Source of the DNA: an uncultured Flavobacteriales bacterium
GTDB lineage: Bacteria; Bacteroidota; Bacteroidia; Flavobacteriales; Flavobacteriaceae
Direction of reading: 5' to 3'
Length of the DNA: 64,000 bases
NCBI GenBank assembly: GCA_913063255.1
Contig: CAJXYJ010000001.1
Span: 1-64,000, forward strand
The notes under the pieces were generated by a model that ran no database searches, was not told the origin of the DNA, and saw only the letters and a list, made by a program, of their open reading frames with translations. A program made the translations under genes and the position numbers. Each line of letters starts with the position of its first letter. Position 1 is the first letter of the stretch. Positions 17,052-26,172 of this stretch are shown here, one piece after another.

Positions 17052-17189
17052 ATGAAAACAAATAGAGAAAGAGAACAAGAAAAAGATCTACTGAATAAAA
17101 TTCAGAATGATAATAAAGTAAAAAAGAAAGCACTAAAAAAGATCATCAAAGCACTTGATAAAAAGAACAATAATAATAACTTAAACTAA
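17052..17189 (+). CDS. Small lysine-rich protein, unrecognised
   Basis: 45 residues from ATG 17052, highly charged (MKTNREREQEKDLLNKIQND..., ending KKNNNNNLN), predicted helical. An in-frame GTG at 16977 would add 25 hydrophobic residues but lies upstream of the -7 box at 17008, so the ATG is preferred. Ends 5 bases before the next gene, probably one transcript. No family recognised; could be non-coding leader. Confidence 0.4.
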   Translation: MKTNREREQEKDLLNKIQNDNKVKKKALKKIIKALDKKNNNNNLN

Positions 17190-17194
17190 AAAAT

Positions 17195-18817
17195 ATGAAA
17201 ACGATTAAAATTACATTTTTAATAATATTTGCATTATTAGTGTCGATTAATGTAAATGCACAATGGATAACCGACACTGATGTTAATACTCTAGTAGTGG
17301 ATTCAGAGGGATTAGATATGCAGGCTATAAGCTCTATAGATGGTAAAACATATATTGTATTTTGGGAAGCAGTAGATGCACCCACAAATATTGAATTGCG
17401 TTTACAAATATTAGATGTAGATGGTACACAATTATTAGGTGATAATGGAATGTTGGTAAGTGATGTAATCCCAATGAGTACTTATACTGTTATTTGGAGT
17501 ATAGTAACAGATAATGAAGGGAACCTTTATATTGGTGTTACAGGAACAGGAGGAGGAGAACAAGCCTATGTTTTTAAGTTAGATAGTAGTGGGAATCATT
17601 TATGGGGAGCCAATGGTGTTAATATAGGTTCTGGATATGCTGTAAATATATTGCCATTATCCACTGGAGAAGCTATCGTTTCTTGGTGGCCTGCTGATGA
17701 GAGTGTAATACAAAAATATGATGCTTCTGGGAATGATATTTGGGATGCTCCACATCCAGTTGTAGGTGATGGAAATTCTACTGTTCCAGCAAATATGTTT
17801 GAATTAACAGATGGAGATTTTATAATGGTTTTTCATAGCATTACTTTTACTATTTACGCTGATTTATACGCGCAACGATACAACGCTGATGGAGATTCTC
17901 AATGGACAGATGCAACAAAGCTATCAGAACATTCCTTGCAATGGAATATACCATACAGTGGAGTAAACGATGGCGATGTTGTTTATATGGGATATAGAGC
18001 TATTCATGACAACCGATTTGATTCTTACTTACAAAGAGTGAATTCTGATGGAACATTGCCCTGGGGTATTAATGGGATGGACTTTGACACAAATCAAACT
18101 GATTTTGAAATGGACACAAAAATAGCATATGAGTCTGGATCACAATATGTATGGGCAGTTTGCACTTATACCAATACAAGCCAGTCTGAAAAAGGAGAAT
18201 ATGTGCAAAAATTTGATAAGGAAACAGGAGAAAGACAATTAACTGATAATGCTAAAGTAATTTACCCAATTGGCGATGAAAAAGTACACTCTGGTTCTTT
18301 ACAATTAAAAGAAGATAGCCCTTTAATCTTGTTAAAAAGTGGAATGGATAATGGTGTAAGTCCAACGACATTAAATACTTTATATTTGGATGGAAACGGT
18401 GATTTTGCTTGGCCAGAAGAAACGATGCCTTTAGCAACATTCTCGGCAAATAAAAGTAGAATTCAATATACAACACCAGTTAACAATCAAAGTGTAGCTG
18501 TTTTTATTGAAGACAAAGGAACAGGATCAAAAATTTATGCTCAAAACTTTATGGATGAAGAATTATCTATAAATGATTTTGAAAATGAAAATGCTATCTT
18601 TTTTGTAAATCCAGTTTCAGAAATTTGGAATTTAAAAAGTAAAAATGCCATTTCATCTATATCCATTTATAATGTATTGGGACAATCGATTTTTGAATTG
18701 GTAAACGATTCTTCTAATGAAGTTTCTATAAATACAGAAAATTGGAATTCAGGAATGTATATTTTAAAAGTTACTACGGAAGTAGGAGTAATTTCAAAAC
18801 AGATTATTAAAAATTAA
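17195..18817 (+). CDS. Secreted T9SS cargo protein, beta-propeller-like
   Basis: 540 residues. Signal peptide 1-22 (LLVSINVNAQ), a long body of short beta-rich repeats (WD/PQQ-like patterns such as FKLDSSGNHLWGANGVNI, LQRVNSDGTLPWGINGM), and a C-terminal type A T9SS sorting domain (ISSISIYNVLGQSIFELVND ... GMYILKVTTEVGVISKQIIKN). Exported across the outer membrane by T9SS and probably cell-surface attached or released. The function of the repeat body is unknown. A shared bidirectional terminator separates it from the opposite gene. Confidence 0.8.
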   Translation: MKTIKITFLIIFALLVSINVNAQWITDTDVNTLVVDSEGLDMQAISSIDGKTYIVFWEAVDAPTNIELRLQILDVDGTQLLGDNGMLVSDVIPMSTYTVIWSIVTDNEGNLYIGVTGTGGGEQAYVFKLDSSGNHLWGANGVNIGSGYAVNILPLSTGEAIVSWWPADESVIQKYDASGNDIWDAPHPVVGDGNSTVPANMFELTDGDFIMVFHSITFTIYADLYAQRYNADGDSQWTDATKLSEHSLQWNIPYSGVNDGDVVYMGYRAIHDNRFDSYLQRVNSDGTLPWGINGMDFDTNQTDFEMDTKIAYESGSQYVWAVCTYTNTSQSEKGEYVQKFDKETGERQLTDNAKVIYPIGDEKVHSGSLQLKEDSPLILLKSGMDNGVSPTTLNTLYLDGNGDFAWPEETMPLATFSANKSRIQYTTPVNNQSVAVFIEDKGTGSKIYAQNFMDEELSINDFENENAIFFVNPVSEIWNLKSKNAISSISIYNVLGQSIFELVNDSSNEVSINTENWNSGMYILKVTTEVGVISKQIIKN

Positions 18818-18833
18818 TTCCCTAGTTAATTTT

Positions 18834-18878
18834 AAAAAAAAAGACTGTCCTTCTTAATTTAAGAAGACAGTCTTTTTG
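18834..18878. terminator. Bidirectional Rho-independent terminator
   Basis: AAGACTGTC and TTCTT pair with AAGAA and GACAGTCTT (14 bp, one bulged C), loop of 5, flanked by A and T runs. Lies between converging genes. The AAGACTGTC core is the same as in the terminator at 30872-30921. Confidence 0.88.
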
Positions 18879-18902
18879 ATTTTATAAGTGTTTAGATAAA
18901 GT

Positions 18903-20012
18903 TTAGAAATAATAATTCAGACTTAAATTGTATGCACTAGTGTCCACCACAAAAGGATAATAAATGATTACTTCACCAAAACGGAAACTCAAGTCGTTTT
19001 CATATTCTGTAATGTAACTAAGAGTTAAGCCTAAATGTTTACCGTTTTTAAGTTTGTATAATAGACCCACTTTTGGAATGAAAAGATTACTTTGATTATT
19101 ATCTTTAAAAGAAATAGTTCCCATTTTCCCATCATAATGATCTGAAGTAAATCCATAACCAATACCTAAAAATGGTTGTATTGTTCCATTTTTATTAAAT
19201 AAATATTCAATGCCAATTGTAATACGATAGGTATTTAATTTATAATTTAATGGAGTAAATCCATTATTATATTCGCTATCCCCTGTAAAATTCATAGAAA
19301 AGTCGAAATCGAAATAAAGGTTTCCCTGTAAATTCCCTGTAAACCCAGGAGAAGCAGCAATACCTAGGCCAAGCCCATAACCTGTGTTGCTATTTGAATC
19401 AAAGCCATTTACAGTTGTATTGTTAAACTGAGTTTGAAACCCAGCATAAAACCTATAGGTATCTGTATTGTAAGTGTTCGCATTTTTCATTTCATCTTCT
19501 GTTGGAGTATAATCCCCATAGGCACAAGCATTATATTCTGAAACGATTCCTCTTAATATGCGTTCATTTATTTCATCAGATTTATAAATAATATCTCTTA
19601 TTTTATTACAATCTTTAAAAAGAACCCCTAAAATACCAGGTATTTGAGCTTTATTTTCCTCAAGATTGATGATTTTACCTAAACCATTTTCCATTAGGAT
19701 TAAATAGTCAGAATTGTTTAAATCTGATAAAGATGCTTTACCATTTTCTAATGAATGGGCTAAATAGGTATTGTCTTCAAATGTCATCATCGAATATATT
19801 CGGCCACTCATGGTTATCTGAGAAATACTATTAAAACTATAGGTCTGCGTGTTTCCATCTTTTTTCAGATAGACTTTGCTTTCTGAATTATCAATAGATA
19901 AACGCCCTTCAATGGTTTGGTTATTATTGTCTGTAATGCTTCCAGATTTATAAAACTGTGCATTTACAGAAGTACAAAACAATACAAGGAAAATAAAATA
20001 AAAATGTTTCAT
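18903..20012 (-). CDS. Outer-membrane beta-barrel-like protein
   Basis: 369 residues with signal peptide (VLFCTSVNAQ). The first half (about 20-160) is a soluble beta-rich domain (SGSITDNNNQTIEGRLSIDN...), the second half has amphipathic strands with regular aromatic endings (YRFYAGFQTQF, TYRITIGIEYLF, GKHLGLTLSYITEY) and ends in Phe (LSLNYYF), the signature of BamA-inserted barrels. Probably an 8- to 10-strand porin-like protein of unknown cargo. Convergent with the upstream T9SS gene, 43 bases from the next gene, a lipoprotein on the same strand. Confidence 0.7.
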   Translation of the reverse strand: MKHFYFIFLVLFCTSVNAQFYKSGSITDNNNQTIEGRLSIDNSESKVYLKKDGNTQTYSFNSISQITMSGRIYSMMTFEDNTYLAHSLENGKASLSDLNNSDYLILMENGLGKIINLEENKAQIPGILGVLFKDCNKIRDIIYKSDEINERILRGIVSEYNACAYGDYTPTEDEMKNANTYNTDTYRFYAGFQTQFNNTTVNGFDSNSNTGYGLGLGIAASPGFTGNLQGNLYFDFDFSMNFTGDSEYNNGFTPLNYKLNTYRITIGIEYLFNKNGTIQPFLGIGYGFTSDHYDGKMGTISFKDNNQSNLFIPKVGLLYKLKNGKHLGLTLSYITEYENDLSFRFGEVIIYYPFVVDTSAYNLSLNYYF

Positions 20013-20055
20013 AAAAGATTATATAAAGAGGGTTAGTGTATTATTAGATTTGGAT

Positions 20056-20592
20056 TTATTTTGTTTCAGATCCCGGAGGATACTGTGCAAGAATTTTTGT
20101 TACAATTTCTTTAATACGAGCTTCTTTTTTCTCCACAGAACTCATTACAAGATCTCCAACTCCAATTCCTTGCCAAACAAGTTCATTTTTATTTCGATCG
20201 ATTAAATCTATAAACAAAGTACCTTCTGGAGTAGATGAAGCGTATGTTCCTCCTCCGTACCAGCCACCATATCTGTAACCATATCCGTAGCCATAACCAT
20301 AACTGTTATATATATCAATTCGCTCTCTTTCTTTAGTAAATATGCTAATTAACATATCTGGCGTTTCTGAAACGGTCATCCCTTTTAAGGTTAAATTTGC
20401 TTCAATTTCCCGCATGATCCTCTTTTTGTCTAGATCAGATATTTTTGCTTTATCTATACCAGGCTTGTAAAAAGCAAAAGTTTTGTATTTAGAAAAATTG
20501 GTTTTAGAGTCATAATCTGAAACCACTCTTACTGTAGAACAAGAAGAAAGAGTTAGAGTAAAAATTAATGCGATAAGAGAAAGAGTTTTCAT
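20056..20592 (-). CDS. DUF4136-type lipoprotein
   Basis: 178 residues with lipobox LTLSSC (Cys18) and a DUF4136-like body: VRVVSDYDSKTNFSKYKTFAFYKPG opens it and ELVWQGIGVGDL closes it. A Gly/Tyr-rich stretch (YGYGYGYGYRYGGWYGGG) lies in the middle. The family is widespread in Bacteroidota and proteobacteria and has no assigned activity; probably anchored in the outer membrane facing the periplasm. 4 bases from the hutU stop, so likely the last but one gene of the hutU transcript. Confidence 0.8.
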   Translation of the reverse strand: MKTLSLIALIFTLTLSSCSTVRVVSDYDSKTNFSKYKTFAFYKPGIDKAKISDLDKKRIMREIEANLTLKGMTVSETPDMLISIFTKERERIDIYNSYGYGYGYGYRYGGWYGGGTYASSTPEGTLFIDLIDRNKNELVWQGIGVGDLVMSSVEKKEARIKEIVTKILAQYPPGSETK

Positions 20593-20596
20593 AAGA

Positions 20597-22588
20597 TTAC
20601 ATTTTATTTATTAATTCATCATCAACAAAATTTGGAAGAGTAACCTGCAACATAGGATTTTTTTTCATAGCCCTTTTTATGGCAAATACAGCTTCATTAT
20701 TTCTAGCCCAACTACGTCTTGCAATACCATTATTTACATCCCAATAAAGCATAGATTCTAAACGTCGTTGCGCGTCCTTACTGCCATCAAGAACCATACC
20801 AAAGCCACCGTTTACTACTTCTCCCCAGCCAACGCCACCACCATTATGGATGCTTACCCAGGTTGCTCCTCTAAAGCTATCCCCTATTACATTTTGTATT
20901 GCCATGTCTGCAGTAAATTGACTTCCATCATAGATATTTGAAGTTTCTCTATAAGGGGAATCGGTACCAGACACATCATGATGATCTCTACCTAAAACTA
21001 TCATTCCAATTTTTTCTTCTGAAATTGCTTTGTTAAAAGCAGTTGCAATTTTCATTCTACCTTCGGCATCTGCATAAAGAATTCTTGCCTGAGATCCTAC
21101 AACCAATTTGTTTTCCTGTGCACCTTTAATCCATTGAATATTGTCTTGCATTTGCTGTTGTATTTCAGAAGGTGATGTTTTCATCATTTCTTCTAAAACC
21201 TCACAGGCAATACGATCTGTCTTTTTTAAATCTTCAGGATCTCCAGAAGCACAAACCCAACGAAAGGGTCCAAAGCCATAATCGAAACACATAGGTCCCA
21301 TGATGTCTTGTACATAACTTGGATATCTAAAATCTCTTAAAGGATTTACAGTATCTAATACATCAGCTCCAGCTCGAGAGGCTTCCAATAGAAAAGCATT
21401 CCCATAATCAAAAAAGTAAGTTCCTTTAGCAGTGTGTTTATTTATAGCATCAGCTTGACGACATAAACTTTTTTGAACTTCAGCTTTAAAAGCTTCCGGG
21501 TCATTTGCCATCATTTCGTTGGATTCTTCTAAAGTAAGTCCAACCGGATAATATCCACCTGCCCAGGGATTATGAAGTGAGGTTTGGTCACTTCCTAAGT
21601 CGATATAAATATTTTCTTCATCAAATTTTTCCCATACTTCAACTACATTACCATCATAAGCAATAGACACCGTTTCTTTATTAGAAACTGCATCCCTAAC
21701 ACGAGAAGCCAATAGATCTAAATCTAAAATCACTTCGTCTACCCATCCTTGAGAATGCCTAGTTTCGGTGACCTTTTCATTTACTTCAGCACAAACCGTT
21801 ACGCAACCAGCTATATTTCCAGCTTTAGGTTGTGCACCACTCATACCACCTAATCCCGAAGTTAAAAATAAACCTCCTTGAGTATCTTTTTTAATTTTTC
21901 TGAAACCATTTAATAAAGTAATGGTAGTTCCATGAACAATTCCTTGAGGCCCAATATACATATAACTTCCAGCGGTCATTTGTCCATATTGTGTAACCCC
22001 TAAAGCATTGAATTTCTCCCAATCGTCTTGTTTGGAATAATTTGGAATCATCATCCCATTGGTAACTACAACTCGTGGGGCATCTTTATGTGAAGGGAAT
22101 AAGCCTTGGGGATGACCAGAATACATTACTAAAGTTTGCTCTTCGGTCATTTGAGATAAATACTGCATCGTTAAAAGATACTGTGCCCAATTCTGAAAAA
22201 CAGCACCATTTCCACCATAGGTAATAAGTTCATGAGGGTGTTGTGCAACCGCATAATCCAAGTTGTTTTGTATCATTAACATGATAGCTTTTGCCTGTTC
22301 ACATTTTCCAGGATATTCTGAAATAGGACGTGCGACCATTTTGTAATCTGGACGCAATCGATACATATAAATTCGCCCGTAAGTTTCTAACTCTTCTTGA
22401 AACTCGGGTAGGAGTGTAGCATGGTGTTTTGGATCGAAGTAACGAAGTGCATTGCGAAGTGCTAATTTTTTTTCTTCAGAAGTTAAAATATCTTTACGCT
22501 TTGGTGCGTGGTTTATAGATTCTTCATAGGGCTTTGATGCAGGAAGTGCAACAGGAATTCCTTGTTTTATCTCTTCTTTGAATGTCAT
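20597..22588 (-). CDS. hutU: Urocanate hydratase
   Basis: NAD-dependent urocanase of histidine degradation (urocanate to imidazolone propionate). 663 residues, the long Bacteroidota form. Clear family blocks: TYGGNGAVFQNWAQY, MYIGPQGIVHGTT, the GLGGMSGAQPKA NAD-binding loop, FDYGFGPFRWVCASGD with the conserved Cys, and GRDHHDVSGTDSPYRET. Cytoplasmic. The start overlaps the stop of the small DUF5522 gene (ATGA). Other hut genes are not in the window. Confidence 0.95.
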   Translation of the reverse strand: MTFKEEIKQGIPVALPASKPYEESINHAPKRKDILTSEEKKLALRNALRYFDPKHHATLLPEFQEELETYGRIYMYRLRPDYKMVARPISEYPGKCEQAKAIMLMIQNNLDYAVAQHPHELITYGGNGAVFQNWAQYLLTMQYLSQMTEEQTLVMYSGHPQGLFPSHKDAPRVVVTNGMMIPNYSKQDDWEKFNALGVTQYGQMTAGSYMYIGPQGIVHGTTITLLNGFRKIKKDTQGGLFLTSGLGGMSGAQPKAGNIAGCVTVCAEVNEKVTETRHSQGWVDEVILDLDLLASRVRDAVSNKETVSIAYDGNVVEVWEKFDEENIYIDLGSDQTSLHNPWAGGYYPVGLTLEESNEMMANDPEAFKAEVQKSLCRQADAINKHTAKGTYFFDYGNAFLLEASRAGADVLDTVNPLRDFRYPSYVQDIMGPMCFDYGFGPFRWVCASGDPEDLKKTDRIACEVLEEMMKTSPSEIQQQMQDNIQWIKGAQENKLVVGSQARILYADAEGRMKIATAFNKAISEEKIGMIVLGRDHHDVSGTDSPYRETSNIYDGSQFTADMAIQNVIGDSFRGATWVSIHNGGGVGWGEVVNGGFGMVLDGSKDAQRRLESMLYWDVNNGIARRSWARNNEAVFAIKRAMKKNPMLQVTLPNFVDDELINKM

Positions 22589-22758
22589 TTTTTTTGGGTA
22601 TTAGTTTTTGAATCAAATCCATAGGGACAATGCCTACAATTACTCTCACAGCAATAGCCTCTTTTTAAAAGATATTGTTCTGTAAAGCATTTATAACCCT
22701 CGGGAGTGAGGTAAAAATCACCATCTTCTAAAGGAATATGTTTTTTAATGTAGGACAT
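22585..22758 (-). CDS. Small cysteine-rich DUF5522-type protein
   Basis: 57 residues read from the reverse strand: MSYIKKHIPLEDGDFYLTPE, then GYKCFTEQYLLKRGYCC and ESNCRHCPYGFDSKTN. The CC...CRHCPYGF cysteine cluster is that of the DUF5522 family, possibly metal-binding; function unknown. Its TGA stop overlaps the hutU ATG as ATGA, so the two are translationally coupled. All 58 codons were checked in frame. A -7-like box ends 4 bases before its ATG, suggesting a nearly leaderless transcript. Confidence 0.85.
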   Translation of the reverse strand: MSYIKKHIPLEDGDFYLTPEGYKCFTEQYLLKRGYCCESNCRHCPYGFDSKTNTQKK

Positions 22759-22762
22759 TTTA

Positions 22763-22788
22763 CAAAAGTAACAATTTCTTAAATTGTT
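22763..22788 (-). promoter_or_regulatory. -7 box and operator-like inverted repeat before DUF5522-hutU
   Basis: On the minus strand TACTTTTG (22770-22763) matches TAnnTTTG. Directly upstream, sharing one base, is AACAATTT/AAATTGTT, an 8-bp perfect inverted repeat with a 3-base spacer (22770-22788). This placement suits a repressor or activator site for the hutU transcript, but no regulator is encoded nearby. Confidence 0.45.
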
Positions 22789-22921
22789 TGAAGAATTGTT
22801 TTTGTGAATTGAGGGTAATTAGTAATCTTTAATGTTGAAGTGTTTATATGGTATTTGTTTTGAGGAAGTAGTTTTAATTATTTTGTTATGTATAAATGAT
22901 GCAGGGAACTCATTTTAATTT

Positions 22922-22958
22922 AAAAACCCGTCAGCAAAATTAATTGAGGACGGGTTTT
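22922..22958 (-). terminator. Rho-independent terminator
   Basis: AAAACCCGTC / GACGGGTTTT, 10-bp perfect stem with a 16-base loop, downstream of the minus-strand 1050-residue gene and followed on that strand by T residues. Confidence 0.8.
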
Positions 22959-22982
22959 AAATAATAGGAATTGAAAATTATA

Positions 22983-25900
22983 TTATTCCTTCACTATTTT
23001 TTTAGTAATAGACCCACTTTCTGTATAGATTTTAACAAAGTATAAAGCCGAGTTTAAATTTGTTAGATCGACTTGATAATTGTTATTTGTATTAAAATCA
23101 ATATTATTTACTTTCCTTCCTCTAACATCATATACTTCAATATTTATAATATCTTCTTGTGGAGATATTATGTTTAGAATATTTTGTATTGGGTTAGGAT
23201 AAATATAAATATATTGCAATGTATCTGAAGTCCCTAAAACAACTTCTGTAAAGACCAATTCAAATCTATCTATTTGATGCCCTTCATTTGAAGTAAAACT
23301 ATAGTCTGTTTCCGATAAATTAGTCCGAGTATTTAATAAATTGTCTTTTAAATAAACTGTAGCATTACTAATTAATTCCCCTTCTAAAGAATTTATCGAT
23401 ATTGTATATTCTTGATATTCTTCTACGTGAGTAGTAAACCCTAGTGGAATGATATGATCCTCATTAAATACAGATCTTCCTTGAATTCCCAATTCTTTTT
23501 CACTATTTAAAGAATACAAGGATATAGGTGTGGCCATTCGTTTGCTATCGTAATTCTGATCGTAGCCATCGGTTGCTAATTCGGTAAAGCCAATTAATGT
23601 TAGTCCTCTTAGTCCATAAGTATCATTACTAACTTTTAAATATAATCTATCGATATCCGATTCATTATTTCTATACCCAGTATTTGGACCTGTAGAACGC
23701 ATGGTATTGTTAAAAGTAATAGTTCCTGCTCCACTAGCCTTTATCCCAAAACCTTGACCAGATGGCAATAGGTTGGTTGGAATACTCCCCCCATTTGGAG
23801 CTACTAAACCCCCAGTAGCATTACGAGAGGAAATATCTCCCATATTATAGTTTGCGGAAGAATAACCAGGATAATTTGAATCTACTGCCATAAGATGCTC
23901 CCAGAAATACACTACCCCACCTGCATTATTATTGGCATTTAAAAAATCATCTATTCGTATTGCTGAAGCATAAGGATTACTTAATACATTAGGACTGTCA
24001 TTTTGATTGTCGCCAAATATGGTCGTATAAGTTATAACTCCATTATTAAGGGTTCCTGTATTATAGTTTGTTGTTAATGTACCTCCAGCTGCTGATGGGC
24101 GTACCAAATACCCTTCTCCAGGTGTTAATAATCCTGTATGTGTAATCCAGTTATCGCCATTATCATCCGCAAAATTCACTGCAAGGGGATCTTGATCTTC
24201 AACTTCAGCATTTGGATTAAATAAATTAGTGTCATGGTACCTTACCATAGTGCTTACACTATACTCTACTTCTCTTGTAGCTCCAGTCATGGGGCTTCCT
24301 AAAATTGTAAAGTCGAGAGGTTCTAATGCCGTAGTTATTTTCTCTACTGTAATACTACCATTATTTGTAACTAAAGCTGCATCGTCTACTTGTACAACAG
24401 ATCCTTCATGTTCTACAAATAAAGTTCCATCCACTAAAATATCTCTTGTAATATCTAAATATCCACCAGAATTTATAGTTACTGCTTTTCCAGTTTCTAT
24501 TTCACAAGAACAAGCTGTTACATCTCCAAATGAAGTTGTATCATAATTATCGCTAAATAATGCCTCACTACCTAAACCTGGAGTAACATCCCAAGAGCCA
24601 GAGGCAAAAGTAGAAGTTGGGGATTGTACAGTAACCACTGCAATGCAATTTGAAGTATTTCCATAATCGTCTTCCACTGTAAGTGTAACATTAAAAGTAT
24701 TTCCCACATCATCACAGGTGAAAGTCGTTTGACCGTCAATAGTGCTTTTAACAATTCCAAAATTATCTGTTGATCCGCCATCTAAATCTGAGGCATTGAT
24801 GGTAACAGAGCCTGTTACCGCATCTAAAGTTGCTGTGTATGCTTGACATATTACAACAGGATCTACATTATCGAAATTTGGGTCTTTAACAATGATAAGT
24901 CCTTCGTCCAAATCACTAATAATTATATTACCACTTTCGAAGAAGGGATAAACATTCCATGATCCGTGGAATGTGGCAGCATTAGTGCTTGGGTGAGTGT
25001 CAAAATAACTATCTTCTGTAAAGGTAGGAGTAGGGTTTCCATTAACATCCTCGTCATAAAGGCCATCCACTTTCATCACTCTCATACCAGCGTTGTAATT
25101 AGCTAAGTAAAAACGATTTCCTACCACATATCCATTATGGTCTATGGCGATGCTTGTCGCTGATGTGTAGGTATGATGTAATATTGGATTATCCAGATCT
25201 TTTAAATCGAAAATAAACGTTCTGGTACCACCACCTATGTTCTCTTCGTCCACCTCATCTCCTACAATAAAAAAGCGTTGGTCTTCGGTAAACCATCCTT
25301 GGTGTGTATAATACTTATTGGAGTAAGTTACTTCTCCAATGAGAGAAGTGGCATTCTTATTTGTAACATCGTAAATTCTTACATAATCAGTTCCGCTAAA
25401 AGCACCAATCAATATTTCTTTTCCTTGATGTTCCGTATCAGGACCATTATATACCACAACTTGAGCATCATGACAATAACTGCCGGGAAACTCAATAATA
25501 GATAAAGTTGCCATTGGATCTTGAATATTAACCATAAGGGGAGCCCCACTATTGGTTGAACCACCAAGAATATATGCATATCCAGTATCTTCATTGATAA
25601 TAACATTATGTGCTTTTCCTTTATTGTTGGGATTTCCCGATCCCCAATCTAAATGGTTGTCTTCCGAAAATATTCTCATACTTGCATTTGCACCTGGACT
25701 AGTGGATAATCCTCTTAACTTTGTTAGGTCAAAAACCTGCATTCCATGATTACCATTACTATCACTAACTATAAAAGCATAATTGTTATAGACCTTTACA
25801 TCGCGCCACCAGCTAGTACTGGTTTCAGACTCTAGCCTACCCAAAAACCGTGGGGCAGTAGGGACTGAAATGTCTACAAAAGCAGTACCGTCGTTCATAC

Positions 25901-26135
25901 ATACAATGGCATATTCTTTACCGTCCAAAGGGTCTGTCCATCCCCAAGAATCTGTAGCTTCCATGGGGTCATTGCTGCCATAACCCAATCCTCCCATATC
26001 AATAATCTCAATTTGACTTTGAAGGTCGTAACCATCACAAGGAAATCCTCCAGCCATTCCACTAGAGCAAGGGGTTTGTGCATTTAAAGAACAAGATAGG
26101 ATGATGGCGAATGTTAGTAGTAATAATTTTTTCAT
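22983..26135 (-). CDS. Choice-of-anchor B family secreted protein with T9SS tail
   Basis: 1050 residues. Signal peptide 1-19. Residues about 35-430 form the choice-of-anchor B/LVIVD beta-propeller (GWTDPLDGKEYAIVCMNDGTAFVDISVPTAPRFLGRL, AHNVIINEDTGYAYILGG, YTHQGWFTEDQRFFIVGDE). A HYR-like Ig segment (about 435-510: VICQAYTATLDAVTGSVTINASDLDGGSTDNFG) follows, then a long beta-rich region seen in Bacteroidota surface proteins, and a type A sorting tail (LQYIYIYPNPIQNILNIIS ... KKIVKE). Exported by T9SS to the cell surface. No enzymatic motif. Own terminator at 22922-22958. Confidence 0.85.
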   Translation of the reverse strand: MKKLLLLTFAIILSCSLNAQTPCSSGMAGGFPCDGYDLQSQIEIIDMGGLGYGSNDPMEATDSWGWTDPLDGKEYAIVCMNDGTAFVDISVPTAPRFLGRLESETSTSWWRDVKVYNNYAFIVSDSNGNHGMQVFDLTKLRGLSTSPGANASMRIFSEDNHLDWGSGNPNNKGKAHNVIINEDTGYAYILGGSTNSGAPLMVNIQDPMATLSIIEFPGSYCHDAQVVVYNGPDTEHQGKEILIGAFSGTDYVRIYDVTNKNATSLIGEVTYSNKYYTHQGWFTEDQRFFIVGDEVDEENIGGGTRTFIFDLKDLDNPILHHTYTSATSIAIDHNGYVVGNRFYLANYNAGMRVMKVDGLYDEDVNGNPTPTFTEDSYFDTHPSTNAATFHGSWNVYPFFESGNIIISDLDEGLIIVKDPNFDNVDPVVICQAYTATLDAVTGSVTINASDLDGGSTDNFGIVKSTIDGQTTFTCDDVGNTFNVTLTVEDDYGNTSNCIAVVTVQSPTSTFASGSWDVTPGLGSEALFSDNYDTTSFGDVTACSCEIETGKAVTINSGGYLDITRDILVDGTLFVEHEGSVVQVDDAALVTNNGSITVEKITTALEPLDFTILGSPMTGATREVEYSVSTMVRYHDTNLFNPNAEVEDQDPLAVNFADDNGDNWITHTGLLTPGEGYLVRPSAAGGTLTTNYNTGTLNNGVITYTTIFGDNQNDSPNVLSNPYASAIRIDDFLNANNNAGGVVYFWEHLMAVDSNYPGYSSANYNMGDISSRNATGGLVAPNGGSIPTNLLPSGQGFGIKASGAGTITFNNTMRSTGPNTGYRNNESDIDRLYLKVSNDTYGLRGLTLIGFTELATDGYDQNYDSKRMATPISLYSLNSEKELGIQGRSVFNEDHIIPLGFTTHVEEYQEYTISINSLEGELISNATVYLKDNLLNTRTNLSETDYSFTSNEGHQIDRFELVFTEVVLGTSDTLQYIYIYPNPIQNILNIISPQEDIINIEVYDVRGRKVNNIDFNTNNNYQVDLTNLNSALYFVKIYTESGSITKKIVKE

Positions 26136-26172
26136 AAGTAGGCATTTTATATTTAATAAGTAAGCTGATTAA

